Assembly: GCA_046316025.1 (NCBI GenBank)
Contig: JBKCXU010000063.1
Span: forward strand, 1-46,521
From: JAJTHJ01 sp046316025
GTDB taxonomy: Bacteria; Pseudomonadota; Gammaproteobacteria; Burkholderiales; Burkholderiaceae_F
DNA: 46,521 nt
Reading direction: 5' to 3'
Under the pieces are notes generated by a model. The model did not search any database. It had not been told where the DNA came from and saw only the letters and a list, made by a program, of their open reading frames with translations. The translations under genes were made by a program, and so were the position numbers. Positions 21,929-30,236 of the stretch are shown here, one piece after another. Every line of letters starts with the position of its first letter. The stretch's first letter is position 1.

Positions 21929-24517
21929 CTAGCGGCGTGCCAGCTCGCGCAATTCCGCCAGCAGTTGCCAGGCCTCGCGCGGCGACAGCGCGTCGGGATC
22001 GAGGGTGGCGAGCTTCTCGCGCAACGGGTCGGGTGCTGCGATAGCGGCCGGTGCTGCGGCCGCAGCGGCGGCGAAGAGATCCAGCTGCGGTCGTTCGCCG
22101 GCGGCGCGCTGTTCCATCGCCACCAGCAGCCCGCGCGCACGCCGGATGACGGTGGGCGCCACCCCCGCCAACTGCGCCACGGCCAGCCCGTAGCTCTGGC
22201 TGGCCGGGCCGTCGCGCACCTCGTGCAGAAACACCACCTTGCCGCGCGCTTCGGCCGCCGCGACGTGCACGTTGGCCACGGCCGGCAGTTGCTCGGCCAG
22301 TTGCGTGAGCTCGAAGTAGTGGGTGGCAAAGAGCGTGCAGCAGCGGTTGCGCTCGGCCAGTTCGTGGGCGATGGCGCCGGCTAGCGCCAGCCCGTCGAAG
22401 GTCGAGGTGCCGCGGCCGATCTCGTCCATCAGTACCAGCGTCTGCCCGGTGGCGGCATTGAGGATCGCCGCGGCTTCCGTCATCTCGACCATGAAGGTCG
22501 AGGCACCGCGCGCCAGATCGTCGGCTGCGCCGATGCGGGTGGCGATGCGGTCGATCGGCCCCAGCCGCGCGCTCGTCGCCGGCACGTAGCTGCCGCAACA
22601 GGCAAGCAGCGCCACCAGGGCGATCGAGCGCATGTAGGTGGACTTTCCGCCCATGTTCGGCCCGGTGATCACCAGCAGCCGGCGCGCTGGCCCGAGTCGG
22701 CAGTCGTTGGGCACGTAGCCTTCGATCTCGCGCTCGACCACCGGATGGCGCGCCCCGGCGACTTCCAGCCCGGGCGTGTCGGTCAGTTCCGGCCGCACCC
22801 AGCGCATCGCCTGCGCGTGGCGGGCGAGGGCGGCGAGGGCATCGAGCGTGGCCACCGCATCGGCGGCGCGCAGCAGCGCGGCGATCTGCGGCGCCAGGGT
22901 TTCGAGCAGCGCGTCGTACAACGCCTTCTCCCGTGCGCGGGCGCGCTCCTGCGCCGACAGCGCCTTGTCTTCGAAGGCCTTGAGCTCGGGGGTGATGTAG
23001 CGCTCGGCGTTCTTCAGCGTTTGCCGGCGCCGGTAGTCGTCCGGCACCTTGGCCGACTGCCCGTGCGTGACCTCGATGTAGTAGCCGTGCACGCTGTTGT
23101 AATCGACGCGCAGGTTGGCGATGCCGGTGCGTTGGCGCTCGCGCGCCTCCAGCTCGACCAGAAACGCGCCGGCGTTATCGCGCAGGGCGCGCAGTTCGTC
23201 GAGCCCGGCGTCGAAGCCGGCGGCCATCACGTCGCCGTCGCGCGGGCTGGCGGCCGGCTCGGCGAGCAGCGCGCGTTGCAGCTGCGAGTGCAACTCGGGG
23301 CCGAGCGCCAGCGCCGCATGCAGTTGCGCCGCCAGCGGCACCGGCAGGCGCGCGAGCAGTTCGCACAGCGTCTCCAGCCTTGGCAGCGCATCGCGCAGGG
23401 CGGCCAGTTCGCGCGGGCGCAGGCTCTTCAACGCCAGCCGCGCGGTGAGCCGATCGAGATCGGGAAATAGATGCAGCGCCTCGGCGACGGCGGGCGTCGC
23501 CTCGCTTTCGAGCAGCGCTTCGATCAGGTCGTGTCGTTCGCTGGCGACGGCGCGAGTGCGCAGCGGGTGGTGTAACCAGTGGCGCAGGCGGCGGCTGCCC
23601 ATCGCGCAGGCGCAGCGGTCGAGCACGCCGAAGAGCGTCGGCCCCTCGTCGCCGCGCAGCGTGGCGGTGAGTTCGAGATTACGCCGCGTGGCCGGGTCGA
23701 GCGCGATGAAGTCCGATTCCGACTCCAGCCGCAGCGTCGTCACGTGCGCCAGCCGCTCGCTTTGCGTCTGCTGCGCGTAGCCAAGCAGTGCGCCGACGGC
23801 GGCCAGCAGCAGCGGCGCGTTCTCGACGCCATAGGCGGCGAGGCTCGCCACCTGCAACTGCTCGCGCAGCAGACGCTCACCGCGCCCGGAGTCGAAGTGC
23901 CAGTCGGGCAGGGCACGCGCCGCAGTCTCGGGCGGCAGCTGCGCGCGAGCGCCATCGGCCACCAGCAGTTCGGACGGCGCGATCCGCGCCAGTTCCGACG
24001 GCAGCCGGTCGAGCGTGGTCGCCGTGGCGCGTAGATCGCCGCTGGCCAGCACCAGCCAGGCGATGCCGACCGCTGCGTTGCGCTCGCCGCCGCGCCCGCC
24101 GATGCCCACCGCTGCCAGCACCGCGTCGGCCTTGGCGGCGAGCAGCCCGGTCTCGGTCAACGTGCCGGGCGTGACCACGCGCACCACCTTGCGTTCGACC
24201 GGGCCTTTGCTGGTCGTCGGGTCGCCGATCTGTTCGCAGATCGCTACAGACTCGCCGAGCTTGACCAGCCGCGCCAGATACTGCTCGACCGAGACGACCG
24301 GCACGCCCGCCATCGGGATCGGCGCCCCTGCCGACATGCCGCGCGTGGTGAGCGTCAGGTTGAGCAGCCGCGCCGCGCGCTCGGCGTCGGCGTAGAAGAG
24401 CTCGTAAAAATCGCCCATCCGGTAAAGCATCAGCACCTCGGGGTGCTGCGCCTTGGCCGCCAGATACTGGCGCATCATCGGCGTGTGGCCGGCGAAGCGA
24501 TCGTCTGCGCTATTCAT
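21929..24517 (-). CDS. mutS: DNA mismatch repair protein MutS
   Basis: An 862-aa protein (E. coli 853). The N-terminal mismatch-recognition domain begins MMRQYLAAKAQHPEVLMLYRMGDFYELF, containing the F-x-E mismatch-intercalating motif (visible as DFYELF). The connector, lever and clamp domains occupy about residues 130-570. GPNMGGKSTYMRS near 620 is Walker A, LVLMDEIGRGTSTFDG Walker B, and CCTLFATHYFEL the conserved His segment of the ABC ATPase. The C-terminal region ends in a helical tail (EAWQLLAELRELARR) like the tetramerisation motif. Starts at ATG 24517. Confidence 0.97.
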   Translation of the reverse strand: MNSADDRFAGHTPMMRQYLAAKAQHPEVLMLYRMGDFYELFYADAERAARLLNLTLTTRGMSAGAPIPMAGVPVVSVEQYLARLVKLGESVAICEQIGDPTTSKGPVERKVVRVVTPGTLTETGLLAAKADAVLAAVGIGGRGGERNAAVGIAWLVLASGDLRATATTLDRLPSELARIAPSELLVADGARAQLPPETAARALPDWHFDSGRGERLLREQLQVASLAAYGVENAPLLLAAVGALLGYAQQTQSERLAHVTTLRLESESDFIALDPATRRNLELTATLRGDEGPTLFGVLDRCACAMGSRRLRHWLHHPLRTRAVASERHDLIEALLESEATPAVAEALHLFPDLDRLTARLALKSLRPRELAALRDALPRLETLCELLARLPVPLAAQLHAALALGPELHSQLQRALLAEPAASPRDGDVMAAGFDAGLDELRALRDNAGAFLVELEARERQRTGIANLRVDYNSVHGYYIEVTHGQSAKVPDDYRRRQTLKNAERYITPELKAFEDKALSAQERARAREKALYDALLETLAPQIAALLRAADAVATLDALAALARHAQAMRWVRPELTDTPGLEVAGARHPVVEREIEGYVPNDCRLGPARRLLVITGPNMGGKSTYMRSIALVALLACCGSYVPATSARLGPIDRIATRIGAADDLARGASTFMVEMTEAAAILNAATGQTLVLMDEIGRGTSTFDGLALAGAIAHELAERNRCCTLFATHYFELTQLAEQLPAVANVHVAAAEARGKVVFLHEVRDGPASQSYGLAVAQLAGVAPTVIRRARGLLVAMEQRAAGERPQLDLFAAAAAAAPAAIAAPDPLREKLATLDPDALSPREAWQLLAELRELARR

Positions 24518-24533
24518 GGGCGCACATAATCGA

Positions 24534-24554
24534 GCGGCGCCTCTTGGGCGCCGC
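24534..24554 (-). terminator. GC-rich hairpin between the HARE-like gene and mutS
   Basis: GCGGCGCC (24534-24541) pairs with GGCGCCGC (24547-24554) around TCTTG. It lacks a good T-run on either strand, so it may only attenuate minus-strand readthrough into mutS. Confidence 0.4.
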
Positions 24555-24584
24555 CGCCATGAACCAAAAGATGAAGAACCGGAG

Positions 24585-25010
24585 TTACTTGAGCGTGTAC
24601 ACGCCGCGCGAGACGCGCTTGAACTCGGGCCGGCTCACCAGCGTCTGGCTGACGATCTGGCGGAACGACGCCGAGCTGCTCTGATAACCGGCCTTGCGCA
24701 CGGCGTCCATGGCCTGTTCGATGGTGAGCGAGTTGCCCTTGAGCGCGTTGCCCAGCGCCTCGACCAGGCTCATCGAATTGCGCGCGCGCTTGCCGGCCCG
24801 CGCCGCGGGAACCGCGCCCACGCTGCCGCCCATCGCTTCGATCTCCGCCTGCAACTCGGCGGCCTTGGCCATCAGGGCCTGATGGCGGCGAACCAGCTTC
24901 TTCACTGCGCCCCCCCGCCGGCGCAACTCCGCCTGCAGGTCGGCGGCCGAGATCGTGGCCAGATTGGGACGCTTGCTGCGGCGCGGCGCCGCGGAGTCTT
25001 GCTTCTTCAT
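24585..25010 (-). CDS. Coiled-coil plus HARE-HTH-like winged-helix protein
   Basis: A 141-aa basic protein from ATG 25010. The N-terminal 20 residues are Lys/Arg/Ser-rich. Residues 20-60 (ADLQAELRRRGGAVKKLVRRHQ and on) form an amphipathic helix likely to be a coiled coil. A basic linker (ARAGKRARN) precedes residues 78-141, where MSLVEALGNALKG, LTIEQAMDAVRKAGY, FRQIVSQTLV and FKRVSRGVYTLK match the pattern of HARE-HTH winged helices. Those domains are known from restriction enzymes, RNA polymerase delta subunits and chromatin proteins. This suggests a small DNA-binding or nucleoid-associated protein; the target is unknown. It stands alone between mutS and suhB, all on the minus strand. Confidence 0.75.
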   Translation of the reverse strand: MKKQDSAAPRRSKRPNLATISAADLQAELRRRGGAVKKLVRRHQALMAKAAELQAEIEAMGGSVGAVPAARAGKRARNSMSLVEALGNALKGNSLTIEQAMDAVRKAGYQSSSASFRQIVSQTLVSRPEFKRVSRGVYTLK

Positions 25011-25088
25011 GGGGAAAGTCCTTGTGCAGCGGGTGATAGGACAACATATCAGGCCAACGGCCCGGGCGCCAGTCTATGCGCAAACATG

Positions 25089-25130
25089 AAATTAAGAAAG
25101 GCAGTCGCCGACGGTCTGCCGTTTCTTACA
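25089..25130 (-). terminator. Probable terminator of suhB
   Basis: An imperfect stem pairs AAGAAA-GGCAG (25094-25104) with CTGCC-G-TTTCTT (25116-25127), with one bulged G. On the minus strand it is followed by a T-rich stretch ending in AATTTC. It lies just past the suhB stop. Confidence 0.6.
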
Positions 25131-25138
25131 AATTCATG

Positions 25139-25936
25139 TCAGACCGGGCGATTGACCTGTTGCACCAGCGCCAACAGTTCTGCGTGGACCTTTGGGTTGC
25201 CGGCGACGATGTTCCCGCTCGTCAAGTAGTCCGAGCCACCGGCAAAGTCGGCGATCATGCCGCCGGACTCCTGAATCAGCAGGCTGCCGGCGGCCACGTC
25301 CCACGCCGACAGGCCGAACTCCCAAAAACCGTCCAGCCGCCCCATCGCCACATAGGCGAGATCGAGCGCCGCCGCCCCGGGACGGCGGATGCCCGCGGTC
25401 TGCTCGGTGACGAGCTTGAACATCCGCACGTAGTCGTCCAGATGCTGCAACTGGCGAAACGGAAAACCGGTGCCGATCAGCGCTTCGTCCAGCTTGGTCC
25501 GGCGCGAGACGCGGATGCGCCGGTCGTTCATGAACGCGCCGCGACCGCGCGTGGCGGTGAACAGTTCGTTACGCGTGGGGTCGTAGACGACCGCCTGCAT
25601 GATCTGCCCGCGGTGCTTGAGCGCGATCGAAACCGCATACTGCGGAAATCCGTGGACGAAGTTCGTGGTGCCGTCCAGCGGATCGATGATCCACAGGTAG
25701 TCGGGCTCGGCCCCTGGGCTGCTGGCGCCGGACTCTTCCGCCAGAAAGCCGTGGTCGGGGTAGGCGCTGCGCAGCATGTCGATGATCGCCGCCTCCGCCG
25801 CGCGGTCGACTTCGGTCACGTAGTCGCTGCGGCCTTTGCTGGACACGCGCACCAGATCGAGGTCGAGGCTGGCGCGGTTGATGATGTTGCCCGCGCGGCG
25901 TGCGGCCTTGACCGCGGTATTGAGCATCGGGTGCAT
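25139..25936 (-). CDS. suhB: Inositol-1-monophosphatase family protein SuhB
   Basis: A 265-aa protein taken from ATG 25936 (MHPMLNTAVKAARRAG is the usual SuhB start); an in-frame TTG at 25951 would add five residues. WIIDPLDGTTNFVHG near residue 80 and LSAWDVAAGSLLIQESGG near 215 are the two metal/phosphate signatures of the family, and FLAEESG is the first metal ligand segment. In enterobacteria SuhB is both a phosphatase and a ribosomal-RNA antitermination factor. Divergent from trmJ across 87 bp, as in other proteobacteria. Confidence 0.95.
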   Translation of the reverse strand: MHPMLNTAVKAARRAGNIINRASLDLDLVRVSSKGRSDYVTEVDRAAEAAIIDMLRSAYPDHGFLAEESGASSPGAEPDYLWIIDPLDGTTNFVHGFPQYAVSIALKHRGQIMQAVVYDPTRNELFTATRGRGAFMNDRRIRVSRRTKLDEALIGTGFPFRQLQHLDDYVRMFKLVTEQTAGIRRPGAAALDLAYVAMGRLDGFWEFGLSAWDVAAGSLLIQESGGMIADFAGGSDYLTSGNIVAGNPKVHAELLALVQQVNRPV

Positions 25937-26023
25937 GCGACAGACCTGCAAGAAGTAAAGGAGCGGGCGGCGCCGTGTTGACCACTTGCGCCGTTAGACT
26001 GACCGCATTCTAAAGACGAGCGC

Positions 26024-26794
26024 ATGTTGGCCGATCGCGTCCGCTTTGTATTGGTCGAACCGAGCCACCCCGGCAATGTCGGTGCCGCGGCGCGGGCGGT
26101 GAAGGCGATGGGCTTTGCGCGGCTGGTGGTGGTGGCGCCGCGCGAGCCGGACTTCAAGCGGCATCCCGAAGCGCTGGCCTTTGCGGTCGGTGCGGCCGAC
26201 GTGCTGGCGGCGGCAACGGTCGCCGCGAGCCTTGCCGACGCGCTGGCCGGTGTGCACACCGCTTACGCGAGGACCGGCTACACGCGCGAGTTCGGCCCGC
26301 GGCTGCTGGCGCTGCGCGATGCGGCGATGCAGGCGCGGGCGACGCTGGGGCACGCCGACGGCGACGTGGCTTTCGTTTTCGGCACCGAGCGCACGGGGCT
26401 GGTCAACGCCGATGTCGAGCGCTGCCAGGCCTGCTGTGCGATTCCGGCCAACCCGGATTTCGCGTCGCTCAATCTGGCGCAGGCGGTGCAGGTGACGGCC
26501 TACGAATGCCGGCTGGCGTTGCTGGATGGCGGCGGCGCGGTCGCCTCGCGCTTTGCCGAGGAGCCGCCGGTATCGGTTGAGGCGCGCGAGAAGATGCTTG
26601 CGCACCTGGAGCAGGCGCTGATCGAACTCGAATACCTTGACCCTGAAAACCCCGGCCGCTTGATGCCACGGCTGCGGCGGCTGTTCAACCGCGCGCAGCC
26701 CACCGCGAGCGAGAACGACGTCCTGCGCGGCATCGCCGCGGCGATCGTCGAACGCAAGAGCGAGCGCATCGGTCGCAAGAAGCCGCGCCCATAG
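26024..26794 (+). CDS. trmJ: tRNA (cytidine/uridine-2'-O-)-methyltransferase TrmJ
   Basis: A 256-aa SPOUT-fold methyltransferase. VRFVLVEPSHPGNVGAAARA at the N-terminus is motif 1, VAFVFGTERTGLVN motif 2, and PANPDFASLNLAQAVQV motif 3 forming the SAM-binding knot. The C-terminal helical extension (about residues 165-245) fits TrmJ rather than TrmH or TrmL. It 2'-O-methylates position 32 in the anticodon loop of several tRNAs. It sits divergently from suhB and directly before cysE, a gene order seen in many proteobacteria. Confidence 0.93.
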   Translation: MLADRVRFVLVEPSHPGNVGAAARAVKAMGFARLVVVAPREPDFKRHPEALAFAVGAADVLAAATVAASLADALAGVHTAYARTGYTREFGPRLLALRDAAMQARATLGHADGDVAFVFGTERTGLVNADVERCQACCAIPANPDFASLNLAQAVQVTAYECRLALLDGGGAVASRFAEEPPVSVEAREKMLAHLEQALIELEYLDPENPGRLMPRLRRLFNRAQPTASENDVLRGIAAAIVERKSERIGRKKPRP

Positions 26795-26820
26795 AATCGC
26801 GCCCTTGCCGAAAGACCGTC

Positions 26821-27570
26821 ATGTCGAGCCGACTGCGTGAAGACCTCGCCTGCATCCGCGACCGCGACCCGGCGGCGCGCTCGCTGTGGGAGGTGCTCAC
26901 CTGTTACCCGGGGCTGCATGCGCTGTGGTTCCACCGGCTGGCGCACGGGTGCTGGAGGCGCGGGCTGCGCTGGCTCGGGCGCTTCCTGTCGCACCTGGGA
27001 CGGTTTTTCACCGGCATCGAGATCCACCCCGGTGCGCGGCTCGGACGGCGCGTGTTCATCGACCACGGCATGGGCGTGGTGATCGGCGAAACCGCCGAGA
27101 TCGGCGACGACTGCACGATCTACCAAGGCGTCACACTCGGTGGCACCTCGCTCGCGCGTGGTGCGAAGCGGCATCCGACGCTGGGGCGCGGCGTGATCGT
27201 CGGTGCCGGCGCGCAGGTGCTGGGCGGCTTCACCGTCGGCGACGGCGCGCGCATCGGCTCCAACGCTGTGGTGGTGCGCGAGGTCCCGCCCGGCGCCACC
27301 GCGGTGGGTAACCCGGCGCGGATCATCGCCGCCGAGGTTGAGCGCGAGCGCGAGGAGCACGCGGCGCGGCTGGGTTTTTCCGCCTACGGCGTCACGCAGG
27401 GCGCGCACGACCCGCTGTCGGTGGCGCTGCACAGCCTGATCGATTTCTCGGCCCGCCAGCAGCGCGAGCTGGAGCAACTGCGGGCGGCGCTCGCCCGCGC
27501 CGGGATCGCAGTGGAAGAGGGAGCGGCGCCGCTCGACGCCGACAAGCTGAACAAGCTCGTTGAGGATTAG
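26821..27570 (+). CDS. cysE: Serine O-acetyltransferase
   Basis: A 249-aa left-handed beta-helix acetyltransferase. The N-terminal helical domain (RDPAARSLWEVLTCYPGLHALWFHRLAHG) is followed by hexapeptide repeats: GIEIHPGARLGRRVFIDHG, VVIGETAEIGDDCTIYQGVTLGG and later GAGAQVLGGFTVGDGARIGSNAVV. DHGMGVVIGE supplies the active-site histidine. It makes O-acetylserine, the carbon skeleton for cysteine. The C-terminal 60 residues after GNPARII extend beyond the usual tail that is inhibited by cysteine. Starts 26 bp after trmJ. The following 129 bp to the lpxH stop hold no obvious gene. Confidence 0.95.
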   Translation: MSSRLREDLACIRDRDPAARSLWEVLTCYPGLHALWFHRLAHGCWRRGLRWLGRFLSHLGRFFTGIEIHPGARLGRRVFIDHGMGVVIGETAEIGDDCTIYQGVTLGGTSLARGAKRHPTLGRGVIVGAGAQVLGGFTVGDGARIGSNAVVVREVPPGATAVGNPARIIAAEVEREREEHAARLGFSAYGVTQGAHDPLSVALHSLIDFSARQQRELEQLRAALARAGIAVEEGAAPLDADKLNKLVED

Positions 27571-27699
27571 CGTCCGCCACGGCTTTTTCTTTCGTTCCGG
27601 CGCAAGCAGGCAGTCGTGCGGGCTTAAAACAGCTCGCCGATGCGCGCTTTGGCCGCAATGGCCGCGAAAGTCGGGCGACGCCGATGGAATCGCAATGAG

Positions 27700-28494
27700 C
27701 TACCGGCCCGCGATCGCGGCCGCGTACGGTCGTCCGCGGTCGAAGGCGATGTAGCCGCCGCGCTCGGCCCCGTCGAAGTCCCAATCGGGCAGCACCCAGC
27801 GCTCGCAACGGCGACCGTCGATATCGAGCCGATGAACGGCCGGCCGATGGGTGTGGCCGTGGATCAGCAACGCGGCGTCGGCGGCGCGCAGCGCTGCCGC
27901 GACGGCGACTGGCGCGACATCCATGATCGCCGGCGGCTTGCCGCGCTTGCTGTCTTCGCTGGCCGCACGCGCACGCCGCACCAGCGCCCACCGCAGGGCC
28001 GCGGGCAGGGACAGAAAGCCCCGCTGTGCGAGCACGCCGCGCGCAAAGCGGCGGAATCGCATGTAGCCCGCATCGTCGGTGCAAAAGGCGTCGCCATGGG
28101 CGAGCAGTACGCTGTGCCCACCGACGCGCGCAAGCGTCGGGTCGGGCAACAGCGTCGCGCCGGCTGCCGTGGCGAACGCGGCGCCCAGCAGCAGATCGCG
28201 GTTGCCGTGCATCAGAAAAAGCCGCGTGCCGCCGTCGGCGAGCGTCCGCAGCGCGGCGATCGTGTCCGCCGCCTCGGCCGAAAGATCGTCGCCGACCCAA
28301 TATTCGAAGAGGTCGCCGAGGATCAGGAGTTCGGCGTGGCGTACTGCGTCCTGGCGCACGAAGCGCAGGAACCGCGCCCGCGTGCGCGGCTGCGCGGCGC
28401 TCAAATGCACGTCGGAGACGAAGACCGGGTCGGTCAGCTCCAGCACGCCGCCCGCCGGCGCCTGCGGCACCAAAACGGGCGGCCGCCGTACCAT
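27700..28494 (-). CDS. lpxH: UDP-2,3-diacylglucosamine diphosphatase
   Basis: A 264-aa calcineurin-like phosphoesterase from ATG 28494, one base overlapping the ppiB stop. VFVSDVHLSAAQP, LLILGDLFEYWVGDD, LMHGNRDLLLG, VLLAHGDAFC and LLIHGHTHRPAVH are the five metal-site motifs of LpxH in order. It cleaves UDP-2,3-diacylglucosamine to lipid X in lipid A synthesis, at the inner face of the cytoplasmic membrane. Last gene of the TPR-ppiA-ppiB-lpxH minus-strand operon. Confidence 0.95.
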   Translation of the reverse strand: MVRRPPVLVPQAPAGGVLELTDPVFVSDVHLSAAQPRTRARFLRFVRQDAVRHAELLILGDLFEYWVGDDLSAEAADTIAALRTLADGGTRLFLMHGNRDLLLGAAFATAAGATLLPDPTLARVGGHSVLLAHGDAFCTDDAGYMRFRRFARGVLAQRGFLSLPAALRWALVRRARAASEDSKRGKPPAIMDVAPVAVAAALRAADAALLIHGHTHRPAVHRLDIDGRRCERWVLPDWDFDGAERGGYIAFDRGRPYAAAIAGR

Positions 28495-28988
28495 CAGGCG
28501 GCGACTTCCGCCCGCTCGATTACGACATCCTGGGCCGGCACGTCCTGGTGCATACCGGCACGGGTGGTGGCCAACGCCTTGATCTTGTCCACCACGTCGG
28601 TGCCTTCGACCACCTTGCCGAAGACGCAATAGCCCCACCCGCTACCGGTCGGCGCGGTGTGGTTGAGGAAGTCGTTGTCGGCGACGTTGATGAAAAACTG
28701 CGCGGTGGCCGAGTGCGGGTCGGAGGTGCGCGCCATCGCGACCGTGTACTTGGCGTTCTTCAGCCCGTTGTGGGCTTCGTTTTCGACGGGCGCCTGCGTG
28801 GGCTTCTGCTTCATGCCGGGGGCGAAGCCGCCGCCCTGGATCATGAAGCCGTTGATCACGCGGTGAAACAGCGTGTTGTCGTAGTGGCCGGACTTGACGT
28901 AGGCGATGAAGTTGGCCGCCGTCTTGGGCGCGCGCGTCTCGTCCAGTTCGATGCCGATGGTGCCGTGATTGGTGTGCAGGCGGATCAT
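28494..28988 (-). CDS. ppiB: Cytoplasmic cyclophilin-type peptidyl-prolyl isomerase B
   Basis: A 164-aa cyclophilin from ATG 28988 without signal peptide. DNTLFHRVINGFMIQGGGF holds the catalytic arginine (HR) and the QGG loop; SATAQFFINVADNDFLNH is the substrate-binding segment. It catalyses cis-trans prolyl isomerisation in the cytoplasm. It lies 8 bp downstream of the paralogous periplasmic ppiA and overlaps lpxH by one base. Confidence 0.94.
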   Translation of the reverse strand: MIRLHTNHGTIGIELDETRAPKTAANFIAYVKSGHYDNTLFHRVINGFMIQGGGFAPGMKQKPTQAPVENEAHNGLKNAKYTVAMARTSDPHSATAQFFINVADNDFLNHTAPTGSGWGYCVFGKVVEGTDVVDKIKALATTRAGMHQDVPAQDVVIERAEVAA

Positions 28989-28996
28989 TGAGGCTC

Positions 28997-29563
28997 CTAT
29001 TTGACGGTGGTGGCGGTGCGGATCACGACCGGCTTGACCGGCACGTTGGCGTGCGGGCCGACCGTGGCGGTGGGCTGGGCCTTGATGCGGTCGACGACGT
29101 CCATGCCCTCGACCACGCGGCCAAAGACCGCATAGCCGTTGCCGTCGGGCTTCGGATAGTCGAGGTTGGCGTTGTCCACCACGTTGATGAAGAACTGCGC
29201 GGTGGCCGAATCCGGCACGTTGGTTCGCGCCATGGCGATGGTGCCGCGCTCGTTCTTCAGCCCGGTGCGCGACTCCAGCGGGATCGGCGCACGCGTCGGC
29301 TTTTGCGCGAGCTTGTCGTCGAAGCCGCCACCCTGGATCATGAAGCCGTCGATCACCCGATGGAACACGGTGCCGTTGTAGTGCCCGGCCTTGACGTAGT
29401 CGAGAAAGTTGGCGACCGTCTTCGGGGCCTTGTCCGGATAGAGCTCGAGCACGATCGCCCCCTCGCTGGTGTCGAGCTTGACGCGCGGGGCCTGCGCCCA
29501 CGCGCCGCCGGCAACGGCGAGCAGCGCCAGTGCGGCGAACAATCCTCTAAATGCAACAAACAT
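28997..29563 (-). CDS. ppiA: Periplasmic cyclophilin-type peptidyl-prolyl isomerase A
   Basis: A 188-aa protein from ATG 29563. MFVAFRGLFAALALLAVAGGAWA is a Sec signal peptide ending at AWA-Q. The cyclophilin domain carries GTVFHRVIDGFMIQGGGF and SATAQFFINVVDNANLDY, the same motifs as the adjacent ppiB. Predicted periplasmic prolyl isomerase. The tandem of one exported and one cytosolic copy suggests duplication with retargeting. Confidence 0.94.
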   Translation of the reverse strand: MFVAFRGLFAALALLAVAGGAWAQAPRVKLDTSEGAIVLELYPDKAPKTVANFLDYVKAGHYNGTVFHRVIDGFMIQGGGFDDKLAQKPTRAPIPLESRTGLKNERGTIAMARTNVPDSATAQFFINVVDNANLDYPKPDGNGYAVFGRVVEGMDVVDRIKAQPTATVGPHANVPVKPVVIRTATTVK

Positions 29564-29586
29564 GCGGACTCCGTTGCGAAAGTGGG

Positions 29587-30153
29587 TCACTTGATCGCCC
29601 GCAGCTTGGTGCCGGTCTCGCGCGCTAGCGCGAGCTTGGCCTGCACCACGCGGTCGTTGGGGTTGCGGGCGTTGGCGCGCTGGTAGGCATCGGCGGCCAT
29701 CGCCAGATACAGGTCGCCGAGGTTTTCCAGCGCGGTGGCGTAGCCGGGTTGCGCGTCCAGCGAGCGCAGCAGCAGCACGCGCGCCTGCTCGTACTTGCCT
29801 GCGGCGGCCAGCAGCACCGCGAGGTTGTTGTACGGCTCGGGCAGTTCGGGGAATTCCGCGTTCAGCGCTTCGAAAGCGGCGATGGCCTCGGCGGTGCGCT
29901 GCACATCGGTCAGCGCCACGGCGCGCATGAAGCGCACCTGTGCGTTGCGGGGGTTCTTGGCGAGTTCGGCGTCGGCACGCTTGATCGCATCTTCCGGTTT
30001 GCGTTCGCGCAGCAGTCGCGTGACCTCGTCGGCGGCGGTCGGTTCGGCTGGTGCGGTCGCCGCAGTCGGATCGACCGGCACCGTGGTCGGCGCGTTCTGT
30101 GCCCAGGCCGCGGCACTCATCAGCGCGGCCGCAACCGCACACCCCGAACGCAT
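29587..30153 (-). CDS. Exported tetratricopeptide-repeat protein
   Basis: A 188-aa protein from ATG 30153, with an in-frame GTG at 30159 as an alternative. MRSGCAVAAALMSAAAWA is a signal peptide. After an Ala/Pro/Thr-rich linker, two to three TPR units follow: RKPEDAIKRADAELAKNPRNAQVRFMRAVAL, then RTAEAIAAFEALNAEFPELPEPYNNLAVLLAAAGKYEQARVLL, then the helical segment to GDLYLAMAADAYQRAN. A periplasmic scaffold or adaptor is likely; the partner is unknown. It is the first gene of the ppiA-ppiB-lpxH operon and divergent from cysS. Confidence 0.9.
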   Translation of the reverse strand: MRSGCAVAAALMSAAAWAQNAPTTVPVDPTAATAPAEPTAADEVTRLLRERKPEDAIKRADAELAKNPRNAQVRFMRAVALTDVQRTAEAIAAFEALNAEFPELPEPYNNLAVLLAAAGKYEQARVLLLRSLDAQPGYATALENLGDLYLAMAADAYQRANARNPNDRVVQAKLALARETGTKLRAIK

Positions 30154-30180
30154 CTTCACGCAAGACCTCTTGGATATACT
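30153..30180 (+). promoter_or_regulatory. Possible promoter of cysS
   Basis: TATACT (30175-30180) with a weak TCTTCA 16 bp upstream; the context GGATATACTG is shared with the candidate -10 at 19682. Leader to cysS about 50 bases. Confidence 0.35.
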
Positions 30181-30236
30181 GGCCGGTGATTCTAGCGACG
30201 CCCGCAGCCGAGTACCGCGGCGCACCGCCGGCTGCC

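Noticed and set aside
25970..26023. TTGACC near 25978 as a -35 box for trmJ
   Set aside because: No -10 hexamer lies at 16-18 bp; TAGACT is only 11 bp away and TCTAAAG too far.
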